This document shows positions 23,968 through 37,300 of a DNA stretch of 64,000 nucleotides, piece after piece. The stretch's first letter is position 1, and each line of letters opens with the position of its first letter. The position numbers were made by a program, and so were the translations under genes. Under the pieces are notes generated by a model. It made no database searches and was not told the origin of the DNA. It worked only from the letters and a program-made list of their open reading frames with translations. The stretch is from Holothuria scabra (Eukaryota; Echinodermata; Holothuroidea; Aspidochirotida; Holothuriidae), in contig CM074179.1 in NCBI GenBank assembly GCA_037179385.1, positions 70,761,806-70,825,805 on the forward strand, read 5' to 3'.

Positions 23968-24050
23968 GAAACCAAACTTTAAACTGCTTCCCAAAGAACC
24001 TTTACGTCCATTGAAGGATAACACTTGACCAGCCTCGCGGCCTTAGCTCA
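23968..24050. repeat. Dispersed repeat, GACCAACCTC family copy 3 (partial)
   Basis: CTTTAAACTGCTTCC and CACTTGACCAGCCTCGCGGC are shared with the copy at 23205-23325, with an extra 25-bp stretch between them. The downstream blocks are missing. Confidence 0.45.
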
Positions 24051-27000
24051 GACCGTAGTTCACTGTTTACATGAAATAAATTTATAGAAAAGACTGTAGT
24101 ATCTTTCCGTTCAAGAATGCGACGGCTTACTGTAAAAGTTACCGCAATTTTTTAAAGTGCCTAAAAGGGGGCCCACAGAAAATTCTGGTGATTTTTTCAA
24201 ATGGTAGTCAACTCCTCACCATATTGGCGTTCCGCCACCTACTCTATAGTAGTCGCCTATTTACCCACCTGATAAACTAATCTATCTACTCTCAATATGG
24301 TTACTTTAAAGAATAACATAGTGGTGAGTGGAAAGACTGGATTTGGTATACACGGATGAAAAAGCTTAAGAAATAGTCAAGCAGCGATGGTGGCTGTGGC
24401 TCTTAATTGGTGGGTGTGTCCAACTGAAGTTCCACCATAGGTGTATTTTATTCTGACTCGAATCACAAATAAGATATCAGATATCAACCTGTTGGCTATA
24501 AGAGGCTAAAGCTCTAATACAATTATTCCTACAAATGCAATCTACTATTTAGCCTTCAGAATTATATTAAATAGTGAAGATGAAGCAATGTATATACATT
24601 TATCTATTGAAAGGTGGACGTCGGTGAGTTTAGTGTGCGCCATCTTTGTCCGAGTTGTGACTCACAGGTATGTCATAGTTCTCTTTATGTTGCATCGAAG
24701 CAAATTGATCTTTGTTACATTGACAGGTCACATTCTGCAGGAAACGTGAAAGCTACAGAATGTTGGGTCAATTGTTTGACGGAAGGATGTGTCATTGACC
24801 GACAATGATAGGGGCTGAGGCTGTGTCTTTCCTAATAAAGTGCCCATTATTAAGCAGATCGTTAGGCCTACAATCCTCTTTATGACTGTTGCCACAGTCA
24901 AATGTGATAGGCTACGTAATTTAATGGGGGGAAGGGGGGGGGGTGCTGCAGCTAATATTATTTTTTCTTCATACCAGGGAATTGCTAGAGAAGGAGATAC
25001 AAGAGTGACCTTTTCAGACAATATGTACTTTAAACGGCTTATATCTTTTAAGGTGCAACTTTTTAATTGACAGATCCCTTTGTTTCTACTGTTAAACCCC
25101 TTGAGACTAAGTTCTTTTAATGGCAATCTTCTGATTTTTTTCCAAGTAATCCTTAAACAAAGACATTGTCCGTAGATTCTTTTGAGTTGGAGGTTTGTTT
25201 CCGTCCATGCCAAAACTGAGAACTTCTATTGAACGACTTGGAACAAGCCTTCAAACTATAAGCTTTAATTGCGCAAGTTTCGTCATTGGATGGAACCATT
25301 TTTCAAGTTTATTCATTTTTCTTGCAGCCATGCCAAAATATGACAAATTTCACCATTTTGAATCACGGTTGGCTACGAAATGTGAACGGGCAGAGTGTGA
25401 GTGACTCTTCTTTGAAATTTCGATAATGCTTCACTAGTCCTGATCGCTTCATCTTCTTGATTTTCTCCTTCTTCCTTTTCATTTATTCTTGTTTTCGTTA
25501 CCTAGCTTTTCTACAGCAAAGCTTAAGTTTAAAATGTTTTCTCTTTGTGGTAGAAGCGCTTGTCTAAAAGCAGAGTGTAATGCCACCGCCTTTATACCTC
25601 ACAATTTATACCTTAATGCGCTACTTCGAACCAGTGAAGATAGTACTGAAGATATAAGCATCTGAAGGTGGAATATGTTAGTACAAATCTAGCAACTTGT
25701 TTCAATGGTTCAGAATTAACCCTAGTGTATGGAATATCACAAGGGCACTTGTTCGGAGGAAACGATCCAACGATTAATAACTGAGAATATAAGAATTGTG
25801 AAGCAGCAAACAATGGATGCACAAAAAAATCAGCTGACACAGTTTAGGTTAAAAAAATTATTGCAAGGGAACTGAATGAAGTTCTAGTCCTGTTTAATTT
25901 TTTTACGACAATAGGGGTCATTGTCGTTTTAGGAGAGGATCAAATTGAAAGGTAATATCAAGGATAAAAGTTACATTGAAGTGTTCACTTAAATTAGTTT
26001 TTTTCTTTAAACTATCACCTCCGTTTGCCTTAAGGACATGTTCTTATAAATAGAACGATTGATTGTTTGGTGAGTATGATAAAATGCACGTGGCCCTTTT
26101 AATCATCTCTGGGGTGGCAAATATATTAAGTTAGCAAATAAACTGAAAACACATATTTGTAGAGTTGGCTAACTTAGTTATATCTCATTATGCTTAGCAC
26201 CATTACAGAACTTTGCAAAAGGTGTTGCCAAAAATATGCAGCAGCGATTGATTTATTTCGGTTTCGCATCCAATTGTTTGTATTTAAAACACGTAAATGA
26301 ATTTATAACATCGTGAATCTAGCGAACATAAGTAAAAAAAAAAAAAAAAACCCACTCAAGAAAAAAAAAAAGAAAAACGAACCTGAGTAGCTCAATATTG
26401 TGCTTAATTAAACATGTGTAAATTAATTTCACTGAATATTTTGGACAAAAATTCACTAACACCTTCGTCTGGTTAATTGTACTCAAATAATCAAACCTAT
26501 GTAGTAAGTACCTTCAGGAGACAAATGTGTTTTTACTTTTGTTTGAATTAGAACTATGAAGTAAAGTAGCTTACTTGGTTTCTTCAAGTCTCACTGCTTC
26601 AATTTTGGTTTACATGTACCACTTGAATACAATTACAATGTATTATGCCTATGGAATGTCATCAAACACACCTTATTGAGCTCAAATATATCTGTCAAAT
26701 GCAATGATCAGTCTCGGTGGTGAGAAAACTATATTTCTCTTCGTAAATTTTCATAAGTTTAATCGTTAACGTTTACCTGACAGGAGTTGGGATAACCTCC
26801 TAAGCAGCTTGAACTATTATGGTTTAAATTTTGTGGAATATCAATAAATTAAAATTTGTCATTTCAAATCTGAGAATCAGGAGCGTAGACAGACTGGACA
26901 GGGGCGTTTGTCCCGTTTCTTAAAAGTGAAAAAAGAAGATCGGAAATTTGCCCTTAGGTATGTTTCAAGTCTGTGATACTGTTGAACTTAAGCGTCAGAT

Positions 27001-28250
27001 TACCAACTATTCTTTATTTCAAATTCTCTCGAATCTAATATTAGTAATAATTCGAAGAGCCTCAATCGGCAGGTCTATAACATGATGTAATGACTATATT
27101 AAGGAGTCGTACAATTTCGCATTTACTAGGAAGAGCAAATTTTCATTAGTTTTCAAATTTTTGTGAGGGTCTTTCATCAGGGACCCGGGGATTCAAACTT
27201 TGCTGATTATCAACCTTCATTCCACGCTGCTTTGAACGAGGTCAATACTCCGGTATGTGTTCCCATCACAAACCCCATTCCTGGTACAATGATGACTACA
27301 ATTTCAAAAATAAATCTGAAAAGTTGGGTCCTTACCTACGTCACAGCTGAGAAGGGTGTTTATATGTAAAAGAGAAAACATGATATCCGATATAATGTGT
27401 ATGCATTAAAGGAACGGGTTACAACAGCCTTCCAAAAAAATTTATATAAATAAAGATAAACATATACAATATATACATACATTATTAAATTTTAGTTACT
27501 GAAATTGAATGAAGTAATAATTCTTTTTATGTATGACAGTGGCAGCCATCTTGGAAATTTGTTGAACTTGTGGGTGTCATTTCTTTATATTTCCCATTTA
27601 CCTTGCTTTAACCCTTCTCAAGCTGACCCCCCAATTTCAATGACATGACAAATTTTGTCGTCCCTTAGCTGTTATTAGCCTAGTACTGTGGTCTTTTTTA
27701 TTCGATATAAAAACGCATTTTAGATTTTGTTTGAATTATGTGTTGACAACACAGTTTTAACGAAAACGAGATGTATATGTCGTCTTTGTCAAAGAAATAC
27801 TTCAGATGCTTTATCATGATCACCTTATTGTTTTGTCGATTTCCGCAGCCAAATTGTTTGGAAAGATGCAAACATTGTTTCAATATACATTAATTAATTT
27901 CTTTAGTTTTGTAAGAACGAAATTAAAAAGTAACTGAAGATTTGCAAGTATGTTTCCTGGTCACATAACGTTTCCTTTACATAGATGATTCCTCGCTATT
28001 ATATTCAAAAAAAAAAAAAATTATTTATATATTTAAAAGTAAAGGAAACAAAGTTGTACCATAGACTTATTTAAGAGAAGTTCTGAGATTTTAGAATATT
28101 TATTTTTTTGTTATTTCAACGGTTCGGTTTTTATGGAATTATTGATATTTGTGTTACTGTGTATACGTACGCAGACCGTAATCATAAAGCTTGTCTGCCT
28201 TGCATTGTGGTGAGTATATAGAGTGGAAACCTCTTCTAGATGTACTTAAC
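24051..28250. other. Intergenic sequence downstream of the receptor gene
   Basis: The longest open frame (24728-25213, minus) crosses a poly(G) tract and has no recognisable domain. Poly(A) runs occur at about 26335-26350 and 28008-28020. I see no exon with good splice context here. Confidence 0.3.
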
Positions 28251-28256
28251 ATCCTT

Positions 28257-28343
28257 TTAAAATTTGTACTCGTTTTCCAACATCGGCTCTTCAAGGACGA
28301 AGTAATTCGGATCTTCTGTCACATTATTTTCCAGGTCATATTC
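28257..28343 (-). CDS. Receptor exon: C-terminal tail and stop
   Basis: The acceptor AACTGACAG precedes GAA TAT GAC; the exon encodes 28 residues beginning [16 protein letters not shown] and ending NEYKF, then TAA. It enters in phase 0, matching the donor of the preceding exon. It is acidic with three tyrosines (EYD, PNYF, NEYK), as in RTK tails where phosphotyrosines can dock SH2/PTB proteins; that role is inference. Confidence 0.7.
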   Translation of the reverse strand, partial: EYDLENNVTEDPNYFVLEEPMLENEYKF

Positions 28344-31300
28344 CTGTCAGTTGAAGTGTAATAAGTAACCTAGATTAGATTTGACTAACATAACAAGAAT
28401 TTCGGTTGCTTGCAAAGGTAATCATCGACCGGATTAAAAATCTCTTCTTTGATGCATCAAGTGTGCTGTTTCGATTTAAAATAAAAAGCAATAATAAAAA
28501 CACATGATTTTGTACATTTGCGTGTTTTTTAGATTACCTGTTTAAAACTTTCCATGGCTGTCCTCAGGTTTTGGGTGATATCTGAGAAGGTTGGTCTATC
28601 CTCGTGTGACACATTCCAGGAAGAAAGCATGATACTGTACCTAAAAAAAAATGTACTGCATTACGAAGTTTGAAAATACACACTTGAATAATTGTCACAT
28701 GTACCTTGGTTCCGACGCACCAGCAGCGGAGTAAAACTCAATAGTGAAAATACTTCCATATTCATGACAATTGGGCGTAAAGGTAAATTCAAGGAATATC
28801 TTACGTGCCTATAATTTTTGCCCTGAAACGAACTTTATCTTTGAATATTACTTGATATAATTATAATTAGGTAGGAATGTCAGTCAGTTATATACACTTT
28901 AATTTACACACACTCTTTTAGAGGTCTGACCTTTTTAAAATTTGACCTTACAAAGTGCTTTGATAACTTATTAAACTCTGTTTTCATTATCCTGTAATAT
29001 CTAGTCAGACATAACTGTCCTTTTGTATGCAGTGTTAGTAAGTGTCAGTGAGGGAGCTAGCCTTAGGGATTTTTTTTCAAAGTGTAGAAAATGGATTGGA
29101 GCGGCGTTTTCCACCAAGTAGATGCCGCGATAGTCTATGGGTCAATAACCGCAATCATCCCCCCTAGCCACAATTATCCACGGTGATTTTCTGTTAGATA
29201 GGGTCCTTGGGCATCATATTCTGCTTGTTTGCCATTACAAAAGTGGTGGGTGTGGCCGTGAAATCCAAAAGGACCACCAATTTTGATTTTCAGGTTTAAG
29301 GGGCTGTTTTCTCTCAGAAGGTCACATACACCCAAGCAAGGTGTCATATGAAAACTGATAGAATATTTTTTCTAGCGATAAATTTATAAGGGGGTTGGGA
29401 TAATATGGATGCCTTAAAATAGAAAAGAATGTGATTTTTTGGCAACTTTTTAAGAAAAAATGAAATTTCAATAAAACTTTTACTTCAGAATCTCATTATA
29501 AGTTTCATCGATTCATTTGATTTTTTCCCACATAAAATATATTTTGTGAGTTATGACCGTCCAAAGACTCCAGTCCTCAGTATTAGCATTTACCAATTAT
29601 GTGTTCTTCCTTCCGTTGACTTACTGTACAAATTTGAAAATTAAGGGTGTAGTCTATGGGCTCGTATAATGGCCTCGCCCCTGTGCGTCAGAAACTCTTA
29701 TCCACTTTGGTACCCTCTTAGTTAGCATCTGGAGCTATCACATTCTGAAAATTTGTCATTAAAAATAGGTGGGCGTGGCCATGAAGCCCAAAATGTCCAC
29801 CAAAATGGCCACAAAAATGGCCTCCATATTGGATTTTCTGGTTTAACGAGTATCTTCCTTTCAGAAGGTCAAAAAAACTCCAAAAAATGTGTCATATGAA
29901 AGCTAAAAAACGTATTTGATTTTCCACCCCTTCAATAAATAGGCTTGTTTCTTCATGGTAGTCATTATAAGTCGAGATTTCCCAGATATTGATTCAAGAT
30001 TTGATGAAAAACTCAGTGAAAAAAGGAAACACCTTTTTGTAAATCTGCCAGAATCAGACGCAAGAAAAATTAAACAACAAATAACACAACAGAGAGATAC
30101 CGATTTATAGAATCTACACTATGTGACCCAGCGGGAGCCATGCCCCCCACCTCTTTATGTAGTCAGGGGAAACAACCCAGTCGGGGGAATTTACATTGGA
30201 GCAATTCCCTTTGAATTGATCTCCACCTCCATATAAGTCGGGGGGATGGGCATACTGGCCCCCTTAAAAAAAAACCTGCGCAGGTCACTGATGTGACCGC
30301 TTTGTAAGTTTGTAAGTGTCAACATTTTGGAAGAAATGAACAACACAAAAGGTTTTTTTGACCCGCTGTTTTCTATGTATCTTCTCCATGAAAAAAGAAA
30401 GCAAGCGTCATTAGATGTGATACTTTGGCGTTCAGATTCCACGACAGTACAAGAAGATAAAAAGGAAAAAGAAAGAAAGAGAGCATTTTAGTGGCGTTAT
30501 GGTTCACTTTGCAAAATGACAACTGCTTTTACGGAAAAACTAGGTATTTATAATGAGGATGTTCACTTTAAAAGAAATAAAAACCTCATGCTAATCAGCG
30601 CTCTACAGCCATCACCACTATGGCAGTAGGTTCATCTCTATTTTTAATAGTTAGCTTTTTTCAAATGGCTCATACCAGTTAGTGGAAGCAGTTTTGAGGG
30701 ATCTAAATACTCTCTTCATTGTTTTATTGTCCACGTTGACAATTACCCCCCACTGGAACAAATTCCATCATTAGGCATAAGGTTGCCTCTATACAATTTA
30801 TACCCGACACCCCACTTTTTGTTCAAAAAGTGATGTTACAGCAAGGTAAACCCGACTTCCTATTATCAGCTTTCTGTCAATAGTAGCTGCCATGTCCAGC
30901 ACTATGCATTATCAGCTTTCTGTCAATAGTAGCTGCTATGTCCAGCACTAGTGGAGCTGGAGGGCTTCAATTAAAAGCAATGTACGCGTATTTAGAAAAA
31001 CTTGAACTTTGGAAATAATGTGAACAGATATGTTTGGGTGGTTTACCCCTACATCACAGAATAAGAACGGCTTTTCAGCAGAACAAGTAGTCTTTAGATA
31101 ATTCTTCAAACGACACTCGATGAAGTTTTCCCATACAGGGAGTCCGGCTCCTGATGATTGTATCTAAACACTAAACGATGGAGGCAATACGTATCTTCTT
31201 GCAGTGACAATTTGAAGGAGGTCGTGCCCACTAGCGTAGCCAGTAGCCAGAGGGGGGGGGGTCAGAGTGCCCCCGCACAGAAATTTTGGGGATGCGATGG

Positions 31301-34300
31301 AAATTTTGGGGACGCGATGGTGGCAGTTAAAAAATGAAGGAGAGAAAAAAAAATCAAGTGAGAGGAAGAAGGAAGGGATGTGCACAGCGATAGTCCCGCG
31401 ATCCCTAAAGGCGTTTAAGCTATAGATATCTGTAGGGGATAGGGTGAGGTGTATTTTGACTCACTGCCAGATATATTCCAATCATCGTACAGTACAAATG
31501 GTTCTGAACATGTCACAATTTATGCAAACCTTTCACAAACTACCAGAATTTTTGATCGCTCCCGCTCGCTTTTAACCTCACCTGGTGCTTAATAACAATG
31601 GAAAAGAGCATGCATTCGGACCCCCAACATAACTCGCACCTTCAGTAAAGGTGGCACTAGTGGGGAAGGTTTGGGGGAAATGATCCAGTGTCGTCGGAGA
31701 GCCTAAATACGAAAGCCTATATAGGCTACTGTATGAAACCACGGGTAAACCCAAAGATCTTTAGTCGCCTCAACAATGTACTTGTCTTTGCTCATAGGCA
31801 GGACATATTCTCCAATTGAGACCCCGAAGTTTTCAATTTTCCTCACAAAAAGACGCAAATTTTCTTAAAAAGTTCCAATATCTATAAATATTTTCAAATA
31901 TTTGAAATATGTCTTAAAAACGCCCCGAAAATTATTCCTACCCCTTACGGCATCCTTTTGGGTAAAATTGCCTTTGTCAGGGTTCTAAATGTTGTCCTTC
32001 CCTCGTCGGGGAGGTTTTCCTCCCTGTGCAAAGTCGAATCCTCCACTGTGAAGTTACATATCGGCATGAAACTGTTCGGAATTGTTAAATTACGTCGACT
32101 AGTTTTCATAAGACTATAAGAAAGCCATAATGCCATAATTACGAAGCGTTTCCATGAACCATGTGGATGGTTCTGCTATCAATGTTTTGACTCTAATGAA
32201 AACAAGTTAAATAACTCAGCTCAAAATAAATGTTTACGCCACTCGCTAGCATTATCAAGGGTGGAAATTTACATGAATGTATACTGGCTAGGTAAAGAGA
32301 TATCTTTCCTACTGCATACGTTGACTACTTTGAAGTTTTTCATCACTTTCCTCTCTAGCTTATTTGACCTTCCTTTATCAAACAATGATTGTGTAGGCCT
32401 AGGCTAAATTTTCTTCGCAAAATATAATTATACTAGCGCAGATGAGGGACTCAAATGACGAAGAAGTGCCAGCATTTCACATCTGAGCCCTCTTTTTCTC
32501 AAAAGGGAAGATGTCCATTTCCCTTAGATCCCACCCTCAGGACGTCGGGGCATCTACGCGATCCATCGTATAGATCCTGAATACACCAATGATACCCTTA
32601 CCCCTCTGACGGCGGTCAAAAATGGGGGCGATGAGTCGATTTCTCCCCCTCACACCAAAAACCGTGCCAAACTTAAAAAGGGCTTCGGTGGGCAATTTAG
32701 ATACCACCCCGGCGTCATATGACCATATTCAGGTTACGCAACTTGGTATTGTAGGAACAGAACTGTTTGTACTGATCTGCCAATGGTCACCCTACCTTTA
32801 TAGCTTTCGTATCCTTCAAGTATTGGTTTCGTTCTCGTGCGTCTTCTTAACATTGTCTCGAATTTCATTTGATCCTCACAACAGAAATTTTCAGAATCAC
32901 AGATTTTATAGCAACATGAAGTCCATATACAGGGTTGTCAGCAGACAACTTTGATAGTCCGGTCAATTATGATCCCCGTCCTGAGGTAGCGGTCTAAAAG
33001 GAAGGGAGTGTTCCCCTCCCCTTTGACAAATTATTGCAGACTTGAGAGTGCTTAAAAAACAATGAATTATCACTTAATACCAAAGAAATCTAAGAATTCT
33101 ATTCAGTAAGAGTAAGAAATTTGTGTCGGGCGGTGATGCTGAAATTGATGGCGAATACCGGGCGGAGATTTTCAGAACTGGGTAACACCGCACGGAACCG
33201 CCCGGTGTGGTGACAACCCTGTCCATGTATATCAATGAAATTTACTTACACTCCCCCGGGGCAACACAGGGGCTGACTGAGGAACCTGTCACATCTTATT
33301 TCCGTTTCAATTTCTTCTGTGGACAAACCTTCATATGGAGTTTGACCTGCGCATTTTAAAAGGATATAACAAATGACGGACAAATTTAAATTACTAATTT
33401 ATACTTTAAGCTGTGGTTAACATTTCACTCAGATATGATTTAATACAATTACGCTTTTCATACTTATGCATATCATGTCAATATATATCTTGTCTCTGGT
33501 GCGTTAAAAACCTCTTACCTAGACAGGTCTTACCTAAGGAGAAAATTTCCCAAAGAACAACTGCGAACGACCATACATCGGCTTTCCATGAGTAACGACG
33601 GAGGAAGATAGATTCTGGTGGTAACCAAGCGAGCGGAGGACATTTCTTTTTTGTATATGAAAGAGTGAAAGACCTTATAATCAGAGTATGGACTATACCA
33701 TTTGTGATGTGTAAAGAGTTATCATACTAAACACTAAGTGACTTTACGAAGCAGTTCGAAGGATTGCCGCTTTCGGGAGGAAATGGGTATTAAGCAAACC
33801 AGGGGGATAATACCTGCCTCAACGAAATCAAAGGCACTCTTCACTGTCTTCGATTTGTTTAAGAAGGTGTGTTTATTTGAATGTGAGATTATAGTTTAGA
33901 CACAAAGAGCGAAACAACAAGGGATCCTCAAAAACGTATTCATAAAGTTAAGGGCCGGCACGACCTACTTGACCAGCTTTGTGTGGAAAACACTCAAAAC
34001 ATTGTACACAAACGTTGTGTGGAATCGTATTAATTAAGATTAGGACAAAGAACAAAATTGTGTCGATTTCTCAAAATCGGCCGGTGAACAACCAAACAGG
34101 GCGCAGTTTTTTATTGCCCAAAGTATCAACAAAGATTTTACATATATCAGAATTTCACTCTCCTAAAATCGATAAAAAATATTGCAATGTTGTTTTGAAC
34201 GTTCGTCTCCGTTGAATCCGCGCGGTAGGAGCGCAATGCGTTATGAGGGTTGATTGAAAATGACGCCAGTCATGGCAAATTAGTCCCTCGATCGGATGAA

Positions 34301-37300
34301 AATCGATCCCTTCCCCTCGAGAGCGGTTATCTCCCGAACTGTTTTAAGAAGTGATCCAGAACTGGTTTCGGATGTCTTCCTTTTTTGAAATCGCATAAAT
34401 CCCTGCTTGCTCATAAGGCTAAATGAGAATTATGTAACATTTTACCAATATCATGGCTTACCATTTTCAACCCCTTTACATGCACGTTCTTTGAAACAGA
34501 AACTAAATTACATGAATAAAATTGCCAATAGGTGCGAAGCATACGTGTGTTTCCATGGATTGAAATCCTTCATGACCAAAGCTTGAAAAACAAAACAATA
34601 TAAAAAAGGGCAAAACGTGATCGCTTCCAACACTTTAACGTCATTAGGTGAAATTATCGCACGTTTTCACGTTTGGAAACTCCAACATTCATTTTTCTAA
34701 TTTATCACCTCATTTGATCTAGTTTCATGATGTTGCATTCAAAAAACCCCCTCGGAAAAACATCTTGGCTGCGAGCATTTAGCCACCATCAAGCATCAGA
34801 GAAACAAACGACAACACTGCCTTATAGAGCATATCAGTTATTTCTCCAGTAATGATAACCCAGTGCAACTATGAGAATAAATATTCATGTAGTGAGTACT
34901 GCAAGTTAAAACCATCTTCACTGGCAGTGGTTATTACCTTTTCAAAAAAGCTTTTCATTCTATGCTGGGCGATATCTTCCGGGACAAAGTCATAAAGCTT
35001 GCATGTTCCATTTCGACTGAGGAGAACTTTTCTGGAACAGATACCTGGATGACAGATCTTTTAAGACAACAAGCAACTGACGATGACATCATAGTACACT
35101 TGTTACTGAACAAGTATTTCATTATTTGGCATTTGTTTTTAAGACAATGGCTTGAGCATTGGCCACATTCACGGCGTCTTACTTAATAGTCTAATTAATA
35201 ATAAAGTAATTACGATTATGTTTAGATATGTTTTCTCATATGCCCAATTATCGAGCTTATTTTAAAAACTAAATGCTGTTACCATAACTTGCATAAGTGT
35301 AGAAGACTGTCCTGTCAGGTAATTGGCTCTTGCAAATCATGTGACATGAATATGTTTGTCCCTTCAAAAATGAAGTTCAGTAGGAGTAACTTCTTGGTTT
35401 ATGCAATAAACCTTGAATATGCAATATTTACGTTTTAAAATATAATGAAAGAAACTTTTTTCTTTGGAGAGAAAGAAGTAGAAAACTGAAAAATTTATAT
35501 CTTCTGATTTAAAAAAAACTTTAGGAGACTGCAATTGCCCGAAACATGACTTAATAGAGAAATTACATTGTTTCTTCTGAGAAACTTCATTCCGTCTGCG
35601 ATGTCTAAGGCAAATCTTATCAGCTGAAGCTTTCGCTCTTCAAAAGGTCGAAGTGTGACCAAAGATTGAAGTTGTGATTCCCGTTTCTTGTCAAAGCTTT
35701 TCAGCATAAAGTCCCGAAGTGTTCCTCCTTCCTCGAAGTGATGATATACGAAGCAAGGTACTTTAAACGTAAACATTCATTAGCAGATTAGTGTCAAAGC
35801 AGTATAGTGACAAATTCATATAAAAACTGCAATTATGATGACCAAACTCCTATATATAAGTGGATTATCAGGCGCAGTTTTAGACTTTTCTTTTTTGGAG
35901 GACGCTAAGAGGAGGCACGAAACGACAAGATATATTGCTTTAAAATATGAGAATCGGCTCTTACAGGCAGACAGCCATGATGACAAATAAAGTACCACAC
36001 TTTTAATGCTACATTCAACTTACCGGTCTACATTTATGTAATGAATTGGCATGTTTTTAGAACAAATAAGGTAACGTTATTGAGATTCTACGAGCAGCCG
36101 GTAACTGCTCACCGAAAGTCATAGTTGAAACGCCTGCACTCGGGGGCGAAGCTAAATATTTTTGCAGGGTCAAGCACCCAAATTGTCCGATTTTTTCAGA
36201 AATGGAACAGCGCTCTGGTAGCGGCGTAGTTTTAGCGCTTTTTAAATAAATATTTGAAAATATAAAATTCGTATTGTAGTAAACTTTGAATTCTAGGTTT
36301 TCTGTATAAGGAAACTTGAACACTCGAATTGCTAGGAAATCTGTATTCCTTATTGATAAATCTGAGATTCGACGGCGACTAATGATCGCTGTTGCTATAT
36401 ATAATGTTATCTAAGACCTACGATTTTAGAATATTTTAAAAGACTAGTCAACACTTTGTATTGGATATATATATATATATTTGAGAAAATTTGGAACTTT
36501 ATAAACCTTCCCTTAAAAAACATAGCACTGTAGTTGCTGGTTTTATTTGAAGATCTGGTGTCACATATTGCAAATATCCGATTTTGTCTATTGTGGACAC
36601 AGAGCTCGGAAAAGTTTACCTGACTGATTTATGAGCGAGCACGGCTGCTTTAGGAGTTGAAATTTGCGGCCCGCGAAGCGCGAGGAAAATTTCCATTTTT
36701 TGTGAACAACAATTGCAAATATGAAGCTTTTATCGGTGAGGATTCGGAATTTCATGAGAAAAGAGTTAGAAAAACCACACTACACTTAACTGGTATCACA
36801 ATCAACCACTTTCTATTTTTTAACATTCAGAGCCAGGAGAACCCCCCCCCCCCCCGAACTACGCCATGGACTGCACTAATGCACATTTGACTAAGGGACT
36901 GCCAATAAAAACGACTGTTTCTTATATCTAATTAATGATTTATCCGTCAAGTTAACTCGATTTTACTAAGGCTGCCATGGATGTCACAATTAACCCATGT
37001 GATGTGGGGACGACGGTTTCATCAGGACATCATTTTATTCAACAAAGGTATTACGACAATCACAAAATACTGTGTCCGGGGCAATCGAGCATCCACACTT
37101 CCCTATTTTGTTTTAAACCGATGCATATTTCTGTGAGAAGTATTTACGAGACGCACTTTTAAACCTTTTTTTTTATTTTCAAGATATAGAGTTGTATTGC
37201 AGAAAATTTTGGATTCTTGTACTGAAGCGAGGACACATCATGCTCTTAACATTTCACAGTTTAGATGCATTGGTGATCAGGCGTCAAAAGACAGAATAAA

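Larger units (their letters stand above)
28641..33249 (-). other. Intron of the receptor gene with repeats
   Basis: A 4.6-kb intron between the TPYEGLS exon and the DRPTF exon. It contains a diverged two-copy repeat (29200-29950), a 46-bp tandem duplication (30862-30950), poly(G) at about 31252-31260, and an hAT-like element (32930-33221). No further kinase exon is needed to keep the phase. Confidence 0.6.

Noticed and set aside
24728..25213. 161-codon minus-strand ORF
   Set aside because: It crosses a poly(G) tract, has no recognisable domain or signal, and its composition is not protein-like throughout. Long random ORFs of this size are expected in 64 kb.
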